Origin: Cytophagaceae bacterium
GTDB lineage: Bacteria; Bacteroidota; Bacteroidia; Cytophagales; Spirosomataceae
DNA: 64,000 bases
Assembly: GCA_016722655.1 (NCBI GenBank)
Contig: JADKIR010000004.1
Location: 1,674,001 to 1,738,000, forward strand
Reading direction: 5' to 3'
This document shows positions 44,405-53,634 of the stretch, piece by piece. The stretch's first letter is position 1; every line of letters begins with the position of its first letter. Under the pieces are notes generated by a model, which was given only the letters and a program-made list of their open reading frames with translations, did no database searches and had not been told where the DNA came from. The translations under genes and the position numbers were made by a program.

Positions 44405-45088
44405 TTACTTTAAGGGAGGCAGAATCGTAAATTTTTTTTTCACAGTCTTTAGGTTGATTTTTCTTTCTAATGGTTTATCCAAAATATCAATGTAACCGTA
44501 TTCGGGATTATACTTTGAATCATTTTTATCTAAAATAAAACAATCGGAATGGTCAAATATGCAATCATTGATTTGTATGGTTTTAGAAATTCGGAAGGAC
44601 TCCCATTCAATACATATGGTTGATTTATATGGCGTTATTTTCTGATTTGAGTTTTCTTTTTTATCAAATATCAACAACATCTCAGTTTTGTCAATACCAA
44701 CTTTATAACCTGTATCAAATTTGCCAAATATGTCATAAAACAAAATCAAACCAGTGAATGGATTATTCTTATTTCCATCGTTTTCTAAATATCTTTTGTC
44801 AGGTATTTTGGTAACTACCACAAAATGATATTTATTTTCCAATTTGGAGGCAACCAAAAATGTGGCGTTGTCAAAGGTAATATGAGAGCCATCTTCCATT
44901 TTGGTTCTCAGTTTATTTTCAGAAATGGAAGAAAATGGAACTACAACTATTTTTCTTGAATTGGATGCGAATTCTTTCTCCCAATTATAGTCCCATATAG
45001 GTTGTAATTGTTTGAATTTTTTGGAAAATAGATGTTCAATTTTGCTTTTTTCGGAAATTAAGTTTTCATATTCTTTTTTTATTTCCAT
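44405..45088 (-). CDS. Hypothetical cytoplasmic protein
   Basis: This 227-residue protein has no signal peptide and no membrane segment. It begins with a charged helix (MEIKKEYENLISEKSKIEHLFSKKFKQLQPIWDYNWEKEF). The middle has alternating strands (KIVVVPFSSIS, HITFDNATFLVASK, YHFVVVTKIPDK, GLILFYDIFGKFDTGYKVG). The ending KKFTILPPLK is basic. I do not recognise it. It is convergent with rpoC and near the decayed region, so it may be part of an accessory stretch. Confidence 0.55.
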   Translation of the reverse strand: MEIKKEYENLISEKSKIEHLFSKKFKQLQPIWDYNWEKEFASNSRKIVVVPFSSISENKLRTKMEDGSHITFDNATFLVASKLENKYHFVVVTKIPDKRYLENDGNKNNPFTGLILFYDIFGKFDTGYKVGIDKTEMLLIFDKKENSNQKITPYKSTICIEWESFRISKTIQINDCIFDHSDCFILDKNDSKYNPEYGYIDILDKPLERKINLKTVKKKFTILPPLK

Positions 45089-45246
45089 AGTATATTTATT
45101 TATTCTGAATGGTTAAATCGACATTAAAAAGTTCTTTTTCGTGCTTTTCAAGAGATTGAAGTTAAAAATTTTAATGCCAAAAATAATAATAATACCCTCA
45201 TTATTAGATTTTAATGTTTTTTGTTCTATCGATCGATTTCTGAAAT

Positions 45247-45714
45247 TTATTCAAATCCATCACTTGAAAATCGAAACTCCCAAAATGATATGTAGAAATT
45301 TGGGGATTCAGTATTGTTTTTAGGAATGATGGTTAATCTAAGTTTGTTAGGTTTGTTTATTTTATTTAAATAGAACCAAACAGGAGGATGTTTACTAGAA
45401 TTACTTAATGATGATTCTCTTGCAAGAAGTAAAGTGTCAAGAGTATTTAGATCTACTAAGTTAAATTGTTTATATTTTATATTAGGTAAAATTGCGGCTT
45501 CAGAGAACTTAATATATTGTTTAGGAGACTTAGGGGTTGAAAATTCGGATTGATAAATTCCATTCTCTAGTTTTAAAATGATGAAGTTGGAGGTAGGGAA
45601 AAACAGCACTCTTAAAAGTGCATATAGTGAGATAATTATTATAAGAATAAACCAAAAAACTGAAGGATGTACAATACTTCTGATAAATGTTTTTTTCAAA
45701 ATTTGTAAAGACAT
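45247..45714 (-). CDS. Hypothetical single-pass membrane protein
   Basis: This 155-residue protein has one strong membrane segment (about 19-39, VFWFILIIIISLYALLRVLFF) after a basic start. The remainder is a soluble domain with many Ser, Asn and Lys residues and strands such as FIILKLENGIYQSEF and LTIIPKNN. No family recognised. It lies at the edge of the decayed region, 158 bases upstream of the previous hypothetical gene on the same strand. Confidence 0.5.
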   Translation of the reverse strand: MSLQILKKTFIRSIVHPSVFWFILIIIISLYALLRVLFFPTSNFIILKLENGIYQSEFSTPKSPKQYIKFSEAAILPNIKYKQFNLVDLNTLDTLLLARESSLSNSSKHPPVWFYLNKINKPNKLRLTIIPKNNTESPNFYISFWEFRFSSDGFE

Positions 45715-45873
45715 TATTTGTTAGATTTATTTTATTAACGTATTTTATAATAGGCGGAAGTTCAAATTTAATTGTTTAGTATCAATAAATTGCTTCATGA
45801 TCGATGGTTTTTTTCTGTGGAATTGTATGCAATTAACGCTGAAAATGTAATGGTCAACTAGTATATTGTATTT

Positions 45874-46054
45874 TTATGTCTTGAAAGCACAATGTAAAAG
45901 ATATGCTCCAATTGATGGATTATCGACTAACAAGCTGTACTTTTTCTTTACATAATCATATCCACCATAGTTCTAAAAGCCGAGGTTTTCATGTTCTTTA
46001 AAAGCTTTCAAACTAATGTTAACATGCAAAGAAATTTTGAAACAGGCATACACT
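45874..46054 (-). pseudogene. Remnant of a broken gene, family not recognised
   Basis: On the minus strand, one frame reads VNISLKAFKEHENLGF, a TAG stop, then YGGYDYVKKKYSLLVDNPSI and so on to TAA at 45874. Upstream the same protein-like text continues in a different frame (VVYGYNVHKCMPVSKF), ending in a TGA of that frame. A stop and a probable frameshift in what looks like continuous sequence suggest a pseudogene, maybe of a transposase. This is weak evidence. Confidence 0.35.
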
Positions 46055-46763
46055 TATGTACATTATATCCATAAACAACTTTCCCAATGGCTTTTCATAA
46101 TCTTTTTATTTTCAGTGTTTTACTTGGTCAAAACTTGCTAAGTATATAACCCAATGACCAGTATCAGTTACAATTTATAGAACCTTGAAAATGTAGAAAT
46201 ACTCAAAAAAAAACAATATCCTCGTTTACAAAAACTTTGTGATTACAAATGTGTTTGATTTCGCATACTTTAAGTGGTGAAGAATCTTTGAAACTGATAC
46301 CAGAACAATCGTTGGAGGTGTTGTTTATTAAATAAATTGCCAGAGGAATGAGTGAATCGGACATAATTACTGAAAATCGGTTATAGAAAGTACAGTTTGG
46401 AAATTAATCTTACATGCGAACACCGAAATAATTCAATATTAAAGTTTAACGATTTTAGAAACCAGATATATGAAAAAGCACCTGTCTCTTCAAGAATTCA
46501 TATTTGAAAGTTTTGAGGATTTATTCCCGATTTTTGAATTTAAAGAAACTAGAGCTTGAATGAAGATGAAAATCAATATAAAAGTCGTCAATAGACCTAA
46601 AATTTTCGATAAACTTCGATGGATTGGAAGATAGTGGGAAAGCCAGGCTAAGTATTTGAAAATCAGTAATTAAAAACACCTGATTTTCTTCATTTTTTCA
46701 AGTTTTTTAGTTCAAAATATCCCTCTTTAAGAAATTCTCTAATATTGAACTAGCGTTAACTAA

Positions 46764-46793
46764 CAAAAAAAACACCCCCAAAACTGAGGGTGC
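46764..46793 (-). terminator. Terminator of the fadN-fadA operon
   Basis: On the minus strand CACCCTC (46792-46786) pairs with GGGGGTG (46779-46773), with one G-U pair and a 6-base loop. A run of T residues follows. It lies 35 bases after the thiolase stop. Confidence 0.75.
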
Positions 46794-46827
46794 TTATTAC
46801 GTTTCACCAAAATTTATTTATTCGACC

Positions 46828-48003
46828 TTATAACAATTCGTAGATTCCGGCTACGCCCTGGCCACCGCCCACACAGGCTGTCACCATACCGTATTTTTGA
46901 TTACGGCGACGCATCTCGTTGAATAGTTGGACTGAGAGCCTAGCTCCGGTTGAGCCCAAAGCATGTCCTAGTGCAATCGCACCGCCATTGGGGTTTAGTT
47001 TCGCAGGGTCAATTCCCAGTTCTTTTACAACTGCCAATGATTGTGAAGCGAAAGCCTCGTTGAGTTCAATCTGATCAATATCAGCAAGTTTTAAGCCTGC
47101 TTGTGTCAGAGCCTTTGGCACCGCAAATACAGGTCCGATTCCCATCAAGCTAGGTTCGCAACCAGCTACTGCGTAGGCCATCATGCGTGCTATGGGGTTC
47201 AGTCCGAGTTCTTTCATTAATCTTTCTGACATCACAATTACAAAAGCAGCTCCGTCAGAAGTTTGCGATGAATTCCCTGCCGTAACACTTCCACCTGCTG
47301 AAAAAACAGGTTTCAGTTTAGCCAATGCCTCACGGCTGGTGTCGGCTCTGGGGCCTTCATCTTTGGCTACAGTATATTCACGAGTTTTCTTTTTTCCTGA
47401 CTCGGCATCGAAATACGTTTCTTTTACTGTGATAGGGACTATTCCACTATCAAAGTACCCTTCTTTTTGAGCATTCAAAGCTTTTTGATGAGACTGATAA
47501 GCAAACTCATCTTGCTCCCCCCTTCCAATTTGATATTTTTGAGCTACATTTTCAGCGGTTAAGCCCATACCTACATAGTAGTCAGGGTTATTGCTGGCAA
47601 TGTTGTAGTTCAGTGCCGTTTTAAAACCCGTAGTGGGTACCATCGACATGGATTCAGTACCTCCGGCAATGATACAATCCGCCATTCCAGCTGCTATTTT
47701 CCCTGCAGCCATGGCTATTGCCTCCACACCCGATCCACAATAGCGGTTGATGGTGATACCCGGTACAGTTTTTCCCAATGCTAAAAGCGAAATATATCTG
47801 GCCATCTGCATGCCTTGTTCGGCTTCAGGTACAGCATTGCCCACAATGATATCATCCACTCTGGTAGGGTCCAGGGAAGGCACTTTACTGAGTAAATGTT
47901 TTATGACTTCGGCGGCAAGGTCGTCAGGCCTGGTAAATCTAAAAACGCCTTTAGGGGCCTTTCCAACTGGTGAGCGATATCCGTCTATTATATATGCATT
48001 CAT
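46828..48003 (-). CDS. fadA: Acetyl-CoA C-acyltransferase (3-ketoacyl-CoA thiolase)
   Basis: This 391-residue thiolase catalyses the last step of fatty acid beta-oxidation, cleaving 3-ketoacyl-CoA with CoA. The start at 48003 (MNAYIIDGYRSPVGKAPKG) is the family one; 50 further codons upstream overlap the partner gene and are not thiolase-like. Active-site Cys is in NRYCGSGVEAIAMAAG, His in GGAIALGHALGSTGARL, and the second Cys in TACVGGGQGVA. NEAFASQS is also intact. It follows fadN by 34 bases. Confidence 0.94.
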   Translation of the reverse strand: MNAYIIDGYRSPVGKAPKGVFRFTRPDDLAAEVIKHLLSKVPSLDPTRVDDIIVGNAVPEAEQGMQMARYISLLALGKTVPGITINRYCGSGVEAIAMAAGKIAAGMADCIIAGGTESMSMVPTTGFKTALNYNIASNNPDYYVGMGLTAENVAQKYQIGRGEQDEFAYQSHQKALNAQKEGYFDSGIVPITVKETYFDAESGKKKTREYTVAKDEGPRADTSREALAKLKPVFSAGGSVTAGNSSQTSDGAAFVIVMSERLMKELGLNPIARMMAYAVAGCEPSLMGIGPVFAVPKALTQAGLKLADIDQIELNEAFASQSLAVVKELGIDPAKLNPNGGAIALGHALGSTGARLSVQLFNEMRRRNQKYGMVTACVGGGQGVAGIYELL

Positions 48004-48037
48004 TTTTTTTACGCTAAAATAATTTGTTGAAAATAAA

Positions 48038-50446
48038 TCAATTTCTTGGAGGTTTACCACCTGACAAAAGTCCCTGCATTCGCTCCATAGTTTTACGTTC
48101 GCCACAAAGCGATAGAAAAGCTTCTCTTTCCAGTTCCAGCAAATATTTCTCACTTACCAGCTGAGGATAACTCAGGTCACCACCACAAATTACATAGGCG
48201 AGTTTTTCAGCAATCAATGCATCATGGTCAGTAATGTAATTGGCCATCCGCATTGATTTTATGCCTGCTTTGAAAAGTGCTATTCCGGTTTTTCCCTGAA
48301 CTTTCACATCAGTTCTGCGGGTTGGTTGGGTATAACCATTTTCAGCTAATTCTATAGCCGCTTGTTTGGCTTCTGCTATTAAACGGCTGCGGTTCAACAC
48401 GATCTGATCCCGACCTGTTTTCATATAATTCATATCAAAAGCCTCTTTGGCTGAAGTCGAAACTTTTGCCTGAGCAATATTCATGAAGGCATTTTGAAGA
48501 ATATTCAGCTCGGCATCACCCGGTTGATATATGTCTGATGCTCTCAGGGCCATTTCTTTGGTACCGCCACCGGCCGGGATCAGACCCACACCCAATTCTA
48601 CCAAACCCATGTAGGTTTCGGCTGCAGCCACCACTTTGTCGGCATGGAGGTTCATTTCACATCCACCGCCCAGGGCTAGGGTATGCACTGCCGTCACAAC
48701 AGGAATCGAGGAATAACGTGCCCGCATCATAGTTTCCTGAAACTGAGCAATCATGAGATCTATTTCATCATATTCCTGCTCTACCGCAAACATAAACAGC
48801 ATGGCCAGATTGGCTCCTGCCGAGAATGCTTCCTGGCTATCGTTACCAATTACCAGACCTCTGAAATCTTTTTCAGCCAAAGCGAAACCTTTGTTGAGAG
48901 CCTCAATGGGTTCGGCACCCAGTGTGTTCATTTTTGACTGAAACTCAACTCCCAATATGCCATCGCCCAGGTCAAATATTGAGGCACCGGCGTTTTTCCA
49001 AACCACATTGGTTTTTCTGATATTATCCAAAATAATGAATGACTCAGTACCCGGAATGGTTTTATAGCTTTTAGAATTAATGTCATAATAAAGCTTTTTG
49101 CCGCTTTCGAGTTTATAAAAAGATTCACATCCAGCTGCCAACATTTCATAAACCCACTGAGCGGGCTTTTGATTTTCGGCTTCCATCATTTCAACAAATG
49201 CTTTCACACCTACGGCATCGGCAGTGGCAAAAAGACCAAGCTGCCAGCCAAACCCTGCACAAATAGCATCATCAACTTTATATAGTTCATCTGCTATTTC
49301 TGGAATACGCATGGTAGCATATTTGAAAGCATCGGCAAAAGTTTTTCTGTAAAATTGTCCGGCCTTATCGGTTCCTTTGAGTAAAACCGGAATTCTGCCC
49401 GCTACTGTATCAATACCTTTGGTGGTTTCGAGCGTGGCAAATTTCACTTTCTCAGCCGGGCGATAATCCAGGGTATTAAAGTCGATACCGAGTATTACAG
49501 TTTTACCGTTTTCGTCTTTGGTTTTTTTGTAAAAACCTTGTCCGGTTTTATCTCCCAACCATTTGTTATCATACAGTTTCTGCATGATGGCAGGCAATTT
49601 GAATGCCTCAATAGACTCATCATTTTGTAAGCCCGCTAGCAGGTTATTGCATACATTAACTGTTGTATCCAATCCAACTACATCAGAAAGCCGGAAAGAA
49701 CCTGATTTTGGACGACCCACAATTGAGCCTGTCAATTTATCAACCTGCTCTATGGTCAAGCCCAGTTCTTCGGTAGCTCTGATGGTTTGTACCATGGCAT
49801 AAATACCCAGACGGTTGGCAATAAATGCGGGAGTATCTTTACACAAAACCGTTTGTTTGCCTAGATACAAATCGCCATAACTCATCAGAAAATCAATGAT
49901 TTCCGGATTGGTTTTAGGGCCGGGGATTATTTCCAGCAACCTCAGATACCTGGGAGGATTGAAAAAGTGTGTACCACAAAAATTTTGCTGAAAGTCCTCA
50001 CTTCTACCTTCTGACATAAGATGAATAGGAATTCCCGAAGTATTAGAAGTAACCAAAGTACCCGGTTTGCGATGAGCTTCTACTTTGTCATAGATTAGTT
50101 TTTTTATTAGAAGCTTTTCGACCACAACTTCTATAATCCAATCCACCTCCTTGATTTTAGGCATGTCGTCGTCAAAGTTGCCAAGCTTAACTCTGGCCAC
50201 CGAACTTTGATTATAAACCGGTGAAGGACTGGCTTTTACGGCTGCCTGAAACAGCTCATTTACGATGCGATTCCTTACCGCAGGATGGGTGTTGTCCAAT
50301 CCTTTGGTTTTTTCGGCGTCATTGGGTTCGGCTGGTACCATGTCGAGCAAAAGCACCTCACAGCCAATATTGGCATAGTGAAGAGCTATTCGGCTACCCA
50401 TAATTCCTGCCCCCAAAACGGCTACTTTTTTTATGGCTTTTTTCAT
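48038..50446 (-). CDS. fadN: 3-hydroxyacyl-CoA dehydrogenase / enoyl-CoA hydratase (FadN type)
   Basis: This 802-residue bifunctional enzyme carries out hydration of enoyl-CoA and oxidation of 3-hydroxyacyl-CoA. The dehydrogenase half comes first (VAVLGAGIMGSRIALHYA, an NAD-binding GxGxxG; later CGTHFFNPPRYLRLLEIIPG and GNRPKSGSF-like VGRPKSGSFRLSDVVGLD). The crotonase half is C-terminal (FSAGANLAMLF, ALGGGCEMNLHADKVVAAAETYMGLVELGVGLIPAGGG). This order matches FadN and not E. coli FadB. Starting at 50446 avoids an extra 21 codons before the nucleotide-binding motif. fadA follows. Confidence 0.92.
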   Translation of the reverse strand: MKKAIKKVAVLGAGIMGSRIALHYANIGCEVLLLDMVPAEPNDAEKTKGLDNTHPAVRNRIVNELFQAAVKASPSPVYNQSSVARVKLGNFDDDMPKIKEVDWIIEVVVEKLLIKKLIYDKVEAHRKPGTLVTSNTSGIPIHLMSEGRSEDFQQNFCGTHFFNPPRYLRLLEIIPGPKTNPEIIDFLMSYGDLYLGKQTVLCKDTPAFIANRLGIYAMVQTIRATEELGLTIEQVDKLTGSIVGRPKSGSFRLSDVVGLDTTVNVCNNLLAGLQNDESIEAFKLPAIMQKLYDNKWLGDKTGQGFYKKTKDENGKTVILGIDFNTLDYRPAEKVKFATLETTKGIDTVAGRIPVLLKGTDKAGQFYRKTFADAFKYATMRIPEIADELYKVDDAICAGFGWQLGLFATADAVGVKAFVEMMEAENQKPAQWVYEMLAAGCESFYKLESGKKLYYDINSKSYKTIPGTESFIILDNIRKTNVVWKNAGASIFDLGDGILGVEFQSKMNTLGAEPIEALNKGFALAEKDFRGLVIGNDSQEAFSAGANLAMLFMFAVEQEYDEIDLMIAQFQETMMRARYSSIPVVTAVHTLALGGGCEMNLHADKVVAAAETYMGLVELGVGLIPAGGGTKEMALRASDIYQPGDAELNILQNAFMNIAQAKVSTSAKEAFDMNYMKTGRDQIVLNRSRLIAEAKQAAIELAENGYTQPTRRTDVKVQGKTGIALFKAGIKSMRMANYITDHDALIAEKLAYVICGGDLSYPQLVSEKYLLELEREAFLSLCGERKTMERMQGLLSGGKPPRN

Positions 50447-50506
50447 AAAACCTATGTTCAATAAATTATTTTGATTTTCAAAAATAGTATGCAAGCATAA
50501 CATTTG

Positions 50507-50537
50507 CAAATCTATACTTTCCCGAAATATTATGCAA
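50507..50537 (-). promoter_or_regulatory. fadN-fadA promoter
   Basis: On the minus strand TTG (50537-50535), a 20-base spacer and TAGATTTG (50514-50507) match the Bacteroidota consensus. TATGCAAGC occurs at 50488-50496 and at 50531-50539, on each side of the -7 box; these may be regulator sites. Confidence 0.55.
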
Positions 50538-50587
50538 GCTTACCATAAAAAATAAAAATTTTGGAACTAATGGAATGATAAAGTGAT

Positions 50588-50609
50588 TATATTTGCATCA
50601 CCGTTGCAA
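50588..50609 (+). promoter_or_regulatory. -7 box and TTGCA-N7-TGCAA dyad before the MerC gene
   Basis: TATATTTG (50588-50595) is an exact -7 box. Overlapping it, TTGCA (50593-50597) and TGCAA (50605-50609) form an inverted pair with a 7-base spacer, which would cover the start of transcription. The ATG is 5 bases further. This is a good place for a metal-responsive repressor. Confidence 0.55.
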
Positions 50610-50613
50610 TAAA

Positions 50614-51057
50614 ATGTTAAAAAAAATCAGAAAACATACTCACTTATTACACAAAACCGGCATGTTTTTGTCGTTTTTGTGTTTGATTCATTGTCTTTCC
50701 ATGCCTTTTATTGTTACATTACTACCTTTTGTAGCCAAAAACTTTATTAGTCATACAACAGAAGTAATTTTAATGGGCGGGAGTTTATTGATAGCGGTAA
50801 ATTTGTTAATCAAAGATTACAAAATTCATCATAATAAAAAGCCGGTAGTTTTAATGATTATCGCAGCAATTCTACAATTTTCCGGTTTCTTTTTATTGCC
50901 TGAAAATTTTGAAACACCCTTTGTGGTTACAGGGTCATTACTGTTGGCTTGGGCATATGTGAGCAATTGGCAGATGCATCAAAAGTCTTGCAGTAAACCA
51001 TTCACACTAATTTATTTTTTTTATAAAACTGCCTTATTTTCTGAAGAAAAATGTTGA
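50614..51057 (+). CDS. MerC-domain membrane protein
   Basis: This 147-residue membrane protein has four hydrophobic segments (GMFLSFLCLIHCLSMPFIVTLL, TTEVILMGGSLLIAVNLL, PVVLMIIAAILQFSGFFLL, FVVTGSLLLAWAYVSNW). CLIHCLSMP carries the Cys pair of MerC mercury-transport-like proteins. In Bacteroidota such genes are common and probably handle other metals. Start is ATG at 50614; a TTG at 50593 falls inside the -7 box. The C-terminus keeps a His/Cys-bearing QMHQKSC. mreB follows 99 bases later. Confidence 0.8.
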   Translation: MLKKIRKHTHLLHKTGMFLSFLCLIHCLSMPFIVTLLPFVAKNFISHTTEVILMGGSLLIAVNLLIKDYKIHHNKKPVVLMIIAAILQFSGFFLLPENFETPFVVTGSLLLAWAYVSNWQMHQKSCSKPFTLIYFFYKTALFSEEKC

Positions 51058-51114
51058 AAAATTCTGTCAGAATAATAAACTATCTGATAGCTGCATTTTT
51101 TGAAAAATTAGTTT

Positions 51115-51122
51115 TAAATTTG
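51115..51122 (+). promoter_or_regulatory. -7 box of the mreB promoter
   Basis: TAAATTTG is an exact match to TAnnTTTG and lies 34 bases before the mreB ATG. The nearest TTTG upstream (51099-51102) is too close to be a -33 box. Confidence 0.5.
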
Positions 51123-51156
51123 CATTTCATTTTAAAATCGACAAAAAAGAGCTTAA

Positions 51157-52188
51157 ATGGCCGGATTCTTTAGTTTTCTTACCAGTGATATTGCAATAGA
51201 TTTGGGTACAGCAAATACCCTCATTATATATAAAGACCAGATAGTAGTTGATGAGCCTTCGATTATTGCTCTCGACAAAGTATCGGGTAAAGTGCTTGCT
51301 ATTGGCCATAAGGCGATGCAAATGCACGAAAAAACCAATGAGAACATCAAAACCATCAGGCCACTAAAAGACGGAGTAATTGCCGATTTTACTGCAGCTG
51401 AGTTGATGATCAGAGGTTTGATAAAAATGATTCCTACGGGTCGAAATTTATTTTTCTCTCCTTCACACCGCATGGTTATTTGTATTCCTTCGGGTATTAC
51501 TGAGGTTGAAAAACGTGCCGTGAAGGACTCTGCGGAGCATGCCGGAGCCAAAGAGGTATATATGGTTCATGAGCCTATTGCTGCTGCGATTGGAATTGGT
51601 ATCGATATTGAACAACCCAATGGCTCAATGATTGTCGATATTGGTGGGGGTACCACTGAGATTGCAGTTATTGCCCTTTCGGGTATTGTTTGTGAATCTT
51701 CAGTTCGTATCGCCGGTGACTTGTTTACCCGTGATATAGTTGATTATATGCGTCGTGAGCATAACCTTTTGATAGGTGAGCGTTCGGCAGAGTTCATCAA
51801 GATTCAGGTAGGTTCAGCATTGCCTGATCTTGAAAACCCGCCTGCAGATATCGAAATCAGAGGACGTGATTTGATGACTGGTATTCCAAAAGAAATAAAA
51901 GTAACCTACAGTGAAATTGCGTATGCTCTTGATAAGTCGATTTCGAAGATCGAAGAAGCCATAATGAGAGCGTTGGAAATGTCGCCACCAGAACTTTCCG
52001 CCGATATTTACGAAAACGGAATTTACCTATCAGGCGGTGGTGCTTTGCTTCATGGACTTGACAAAAGGTTGGAGGTTAAAACCAAGTTGCCGATTCACGT
52101 TGCCGACGATCCACTTAAAGCTGTGGTAAGAGGAACAGGAGAAGTGCTGAAAAATATTGGCAAATATCAAGCTGTTTTGGTTCAGTAA
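51157..52188 (+). CDS. mreB: Rod shape-determining protein MreB
   Basis: MreB is the bacterial actin that guides lateral wall synthesis. This 343-residue protein shows phosphate-1 IAIDLGTANTLIIYKD, VDEPSIIALD, VCIPSGITEVEKRAVKDSAEHAGA, HEPIAAAIGIG, phosphate-2 MIVDIGGGTTEIAVIAL and the adenosine motif LSGGGALLHGLDKRL, all intact. It starts the mreBCD group; a terminator-like hairpin sits between mreB and mreC, so mreB is probably made in excess. Confidence 0.97.
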   Translation: MAGFFSFLTSDIAIDLGTANTLIIYKDQIVVDEPSIIALDKVSGKVLAIGHKAMQMHEKTNENIKTIRPLKDGVIADFTAAELMIRGLIKMIPTGRNLFFSPSHRMVICIPSGITEVEKRAVKDSAEHAGAKEVYMVHEPIAAAIGIGIDIEQPNGSMIVDIGGGTTEIAVIALSGIVCESSVRIAGDLFTRDIVDYMRREHNLLIGERSAEFIKIQVGSALPDLENPPADIEIRGRDLMTGIPKEIKVTYSEIAYALDKSISKIEEAIMRALEMSPPELSADIYENGIYLSGGGALLHGLDKRLEVKTKLPIHVADDPLKAVVRGTGEVLKNIGKYQAVLVQ

Positions 52189-52209
52189 TATACTTAAAGT
52201 CAGTAAATT

Positions 52210-52247
52210 AGGTATCCGCATTTAAGCAAAATCGGGTACCTTTTTTT
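52210..52247 (+). terminator. Terminator/attenuator between mreB and mreC
   Basis: AGGTATCC (52210-52217) pairs with GGGTACCT (52234-52241) with one G-U pair. Seven T residues (52241-52247) follow. A partial stop here would lower mreC and mreD relative to mreB. Confidence 0.65.
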
Positions 52248-52261
52248 AAATATAAATTCGG

Positions 52262-53116
52262 ATGTCTCAATTATTCGGGATATTATATAAGATCAGGCAT
52301 TTCTTTATGTTTCTGTTTTTGCAGATAGCATGCTTTTATCTTATTGGAAAAAATAGTGTTTATTGGGATGTAACTTTTTTCAATTCGACCAATAATGCTG
52401 TTGCCAAATCAATGGCCGTTTCTCAAAGTATCAAAGAGTTTATTAATCTGAGTGATATAAATGGACAATTGGTATCTGAGAACAAAAATTTGAGGGAAGA
52501 ACTTACCAAATTACAGGAGTTTAATTCGCTTGCTAATACAGGTTATAAGACTGATTCGAATAAAGCCCGGAGGTATGAATATTTAGTCGCCAAAGTAATT
52601 TCCGGCACCCAAAATTTAACGGACAACTATATCACTATTGACAAAGGTACAAAACATGGACTTAAACCCGGTATGGGGGTGATTTGTCCTCAGGGGGTAG
52701 TTGGGCAGATAATGTCTTGCAACGAAGAATACAGCAGGGTATCCACGATATTGCACTCCTCGCTTTCGGTTTCAGCAGAAATACTCAATAATAAGCTTAG
52801 AAAAGAAAAAATCACTGCTTTGGGAATTGGAAGTTGGCCAGGAATAAATTCCCGAATTATTAAACTTTCAACTGTTGATAGATTTAAGACCATTTCGAAA
52901 GGCGACAGTGTTGTAACATCGGCTCAAAATTCTATTTTTCCGTCAAAAATAATGATTGGGCATATCAGTAAAATTAATACTGTACCCAATGATGCATTCT
53001 ATGAAATTAGTGTCAGACTTTCGACTGATTTTTCGAGTTTGATGTATGTATATGTGGTTAATAACAAGTTGATTGATAAGCAAAATCAGGTTGAAGAAAT
53101 AATTGTAGATAAGTGA
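52262..53116 (+). CDS. mreC: Rod shape-determining protein MreC
   Basis: MreC (284 residues) is a membrane-anchored periplasmic scaffold for the elongasome. It has one N-terminal membrane segment (FFMFLFLQIACFYLIG), a coiled coil (about 55-95, SQSIKEFINLSDINGQLVSENKNLREELTKLQEF) and the beta domains with VISGTQNLTDNYITIDKGTKHGLKPGMGVICPQGVVGQI. The stop overlaps the mreD GTG start by four bases (GTGA). Confidence 0.93.
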   Translation: MSQLFGILYKIRHFFMFLFLQIACFYLIGKNSVYWDVTFFNSTNNAVAKSMAVSQSIKEFINLSDINGQLVSENKNLREELTKLQEFNSLANTGYKTDSNKARRYEYLVAKVISGTQNLTDNYITIDKGTKHGLKPGMGVICPQGVVGQIMSCNEEYSRVSTILHSSLSVSAEILNNKLRKEKITALGIGSWPGINSRIIKLSTVDRFKTISKGDSVVTSAQNSIFPSKIMIGHISKINTVPNDAFYEISVRLSTDFSSLMYVYVVNNKLIDKQNQVEEIIVDK

Positions 53117-53631
53117 ACACCCAGAATTTATTCAAAATAATCGGAAGCATTTTGCTATATACTTTTTTACAAGTATTTATAGTGAGAAATCTCGTGTTTT
53201 TTGACGTTGCTTTTTGCTTTGTTTACATTTCGGTTATTTTATTTTTACCTAATAGTACAACTACTTCTGCATTGCTTTTAATTGCATTTTTGATAGGTTT
53301 GATTGTTGATATGTTTTATAATACGGCAGGTATGCATGCCTCTGCGGCAGTATTGATTGCCTATTTGAGGGGATATATTCTCAAGGTTTTATTTCCAACT
53401 AAAGGTCTTGATACCGAGCTTGTTATATCTCTGGATGGAATGGGTACCGAACGGTTCATCAGATATATTATTATTCTGACTTTTGTACACCATTTTTACT
53501 TGTTTTTCCTCGAAGCCGGCACCCTTTCTTTGTTTTTAAATACCTCCCTCAAAGTCATCGCCAGCGTATTATTTAGTACAATAGTAATTTTCTTATTTCA
53601 TATATATTTTAAAAGTCTCCAAAATTCCTGA
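53113..53631 (+). CDS. mreD: Rod shape-determining protein MreD
   Basis: MreD (172 residues) is the small multi-pass membrane partner of MreC. It has about five hydrophobic segments (IIGSILLYTFLQVFIVRNLVFF, FCFVYISVILFLP, SALLLIAFLIGLIVDMFYNTAGMHASAAVLIAY). The FLIGLIVDMF-x-HA pattern is typical. The start is GTG at 53113, coupled to the mreC stop. A lipoprotein gene follows after 3 bases; pbp2 and rodA, often next in Bacteroidota, are absent. Confidence 0.88.
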   Translation: MNTQNLFKIIGSILLYTFLQVFIVRNLVFFDVAFCFVYISVILFLPNSTTTSALLLIAFLIGLIVDMFYNTAGMHASAAVLIAYLRGYILKVLFPTKGLDTELVISLDGMGTERFIRYIIILTFVHHFYLFFLEAGTLSLFLNTSLKVIASVLFSTIVIFLFHIYFKSLQNS

Positions 53632-53634
53632 TAG

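Larger units (their letters stand above)
45715..46827. other. 1.1-kb region of decayed sequence
   Basis: No intact gene longer than 60 codons is found on either strand. Fragments that look protein-like occur in both orientations: the minus-strand remnant at 45874-46054; plus-strand IARGMSESDIITEN near 46335; and a 29-codon ATG ORF at 46470-46559 (MKKHLSLQEFIFESFEDLF). Frames are broken by stops, as in dead mobile or accessory genes. The terminator of the thiolase operon is at its right end. Confidence 0.55.

Noticed and set aside
50593..50613. TTG start 21 bases upstream for the MerC gene
   Set aside because: That codon is inside the -7 box TATATTTG, so it would precede transcription.
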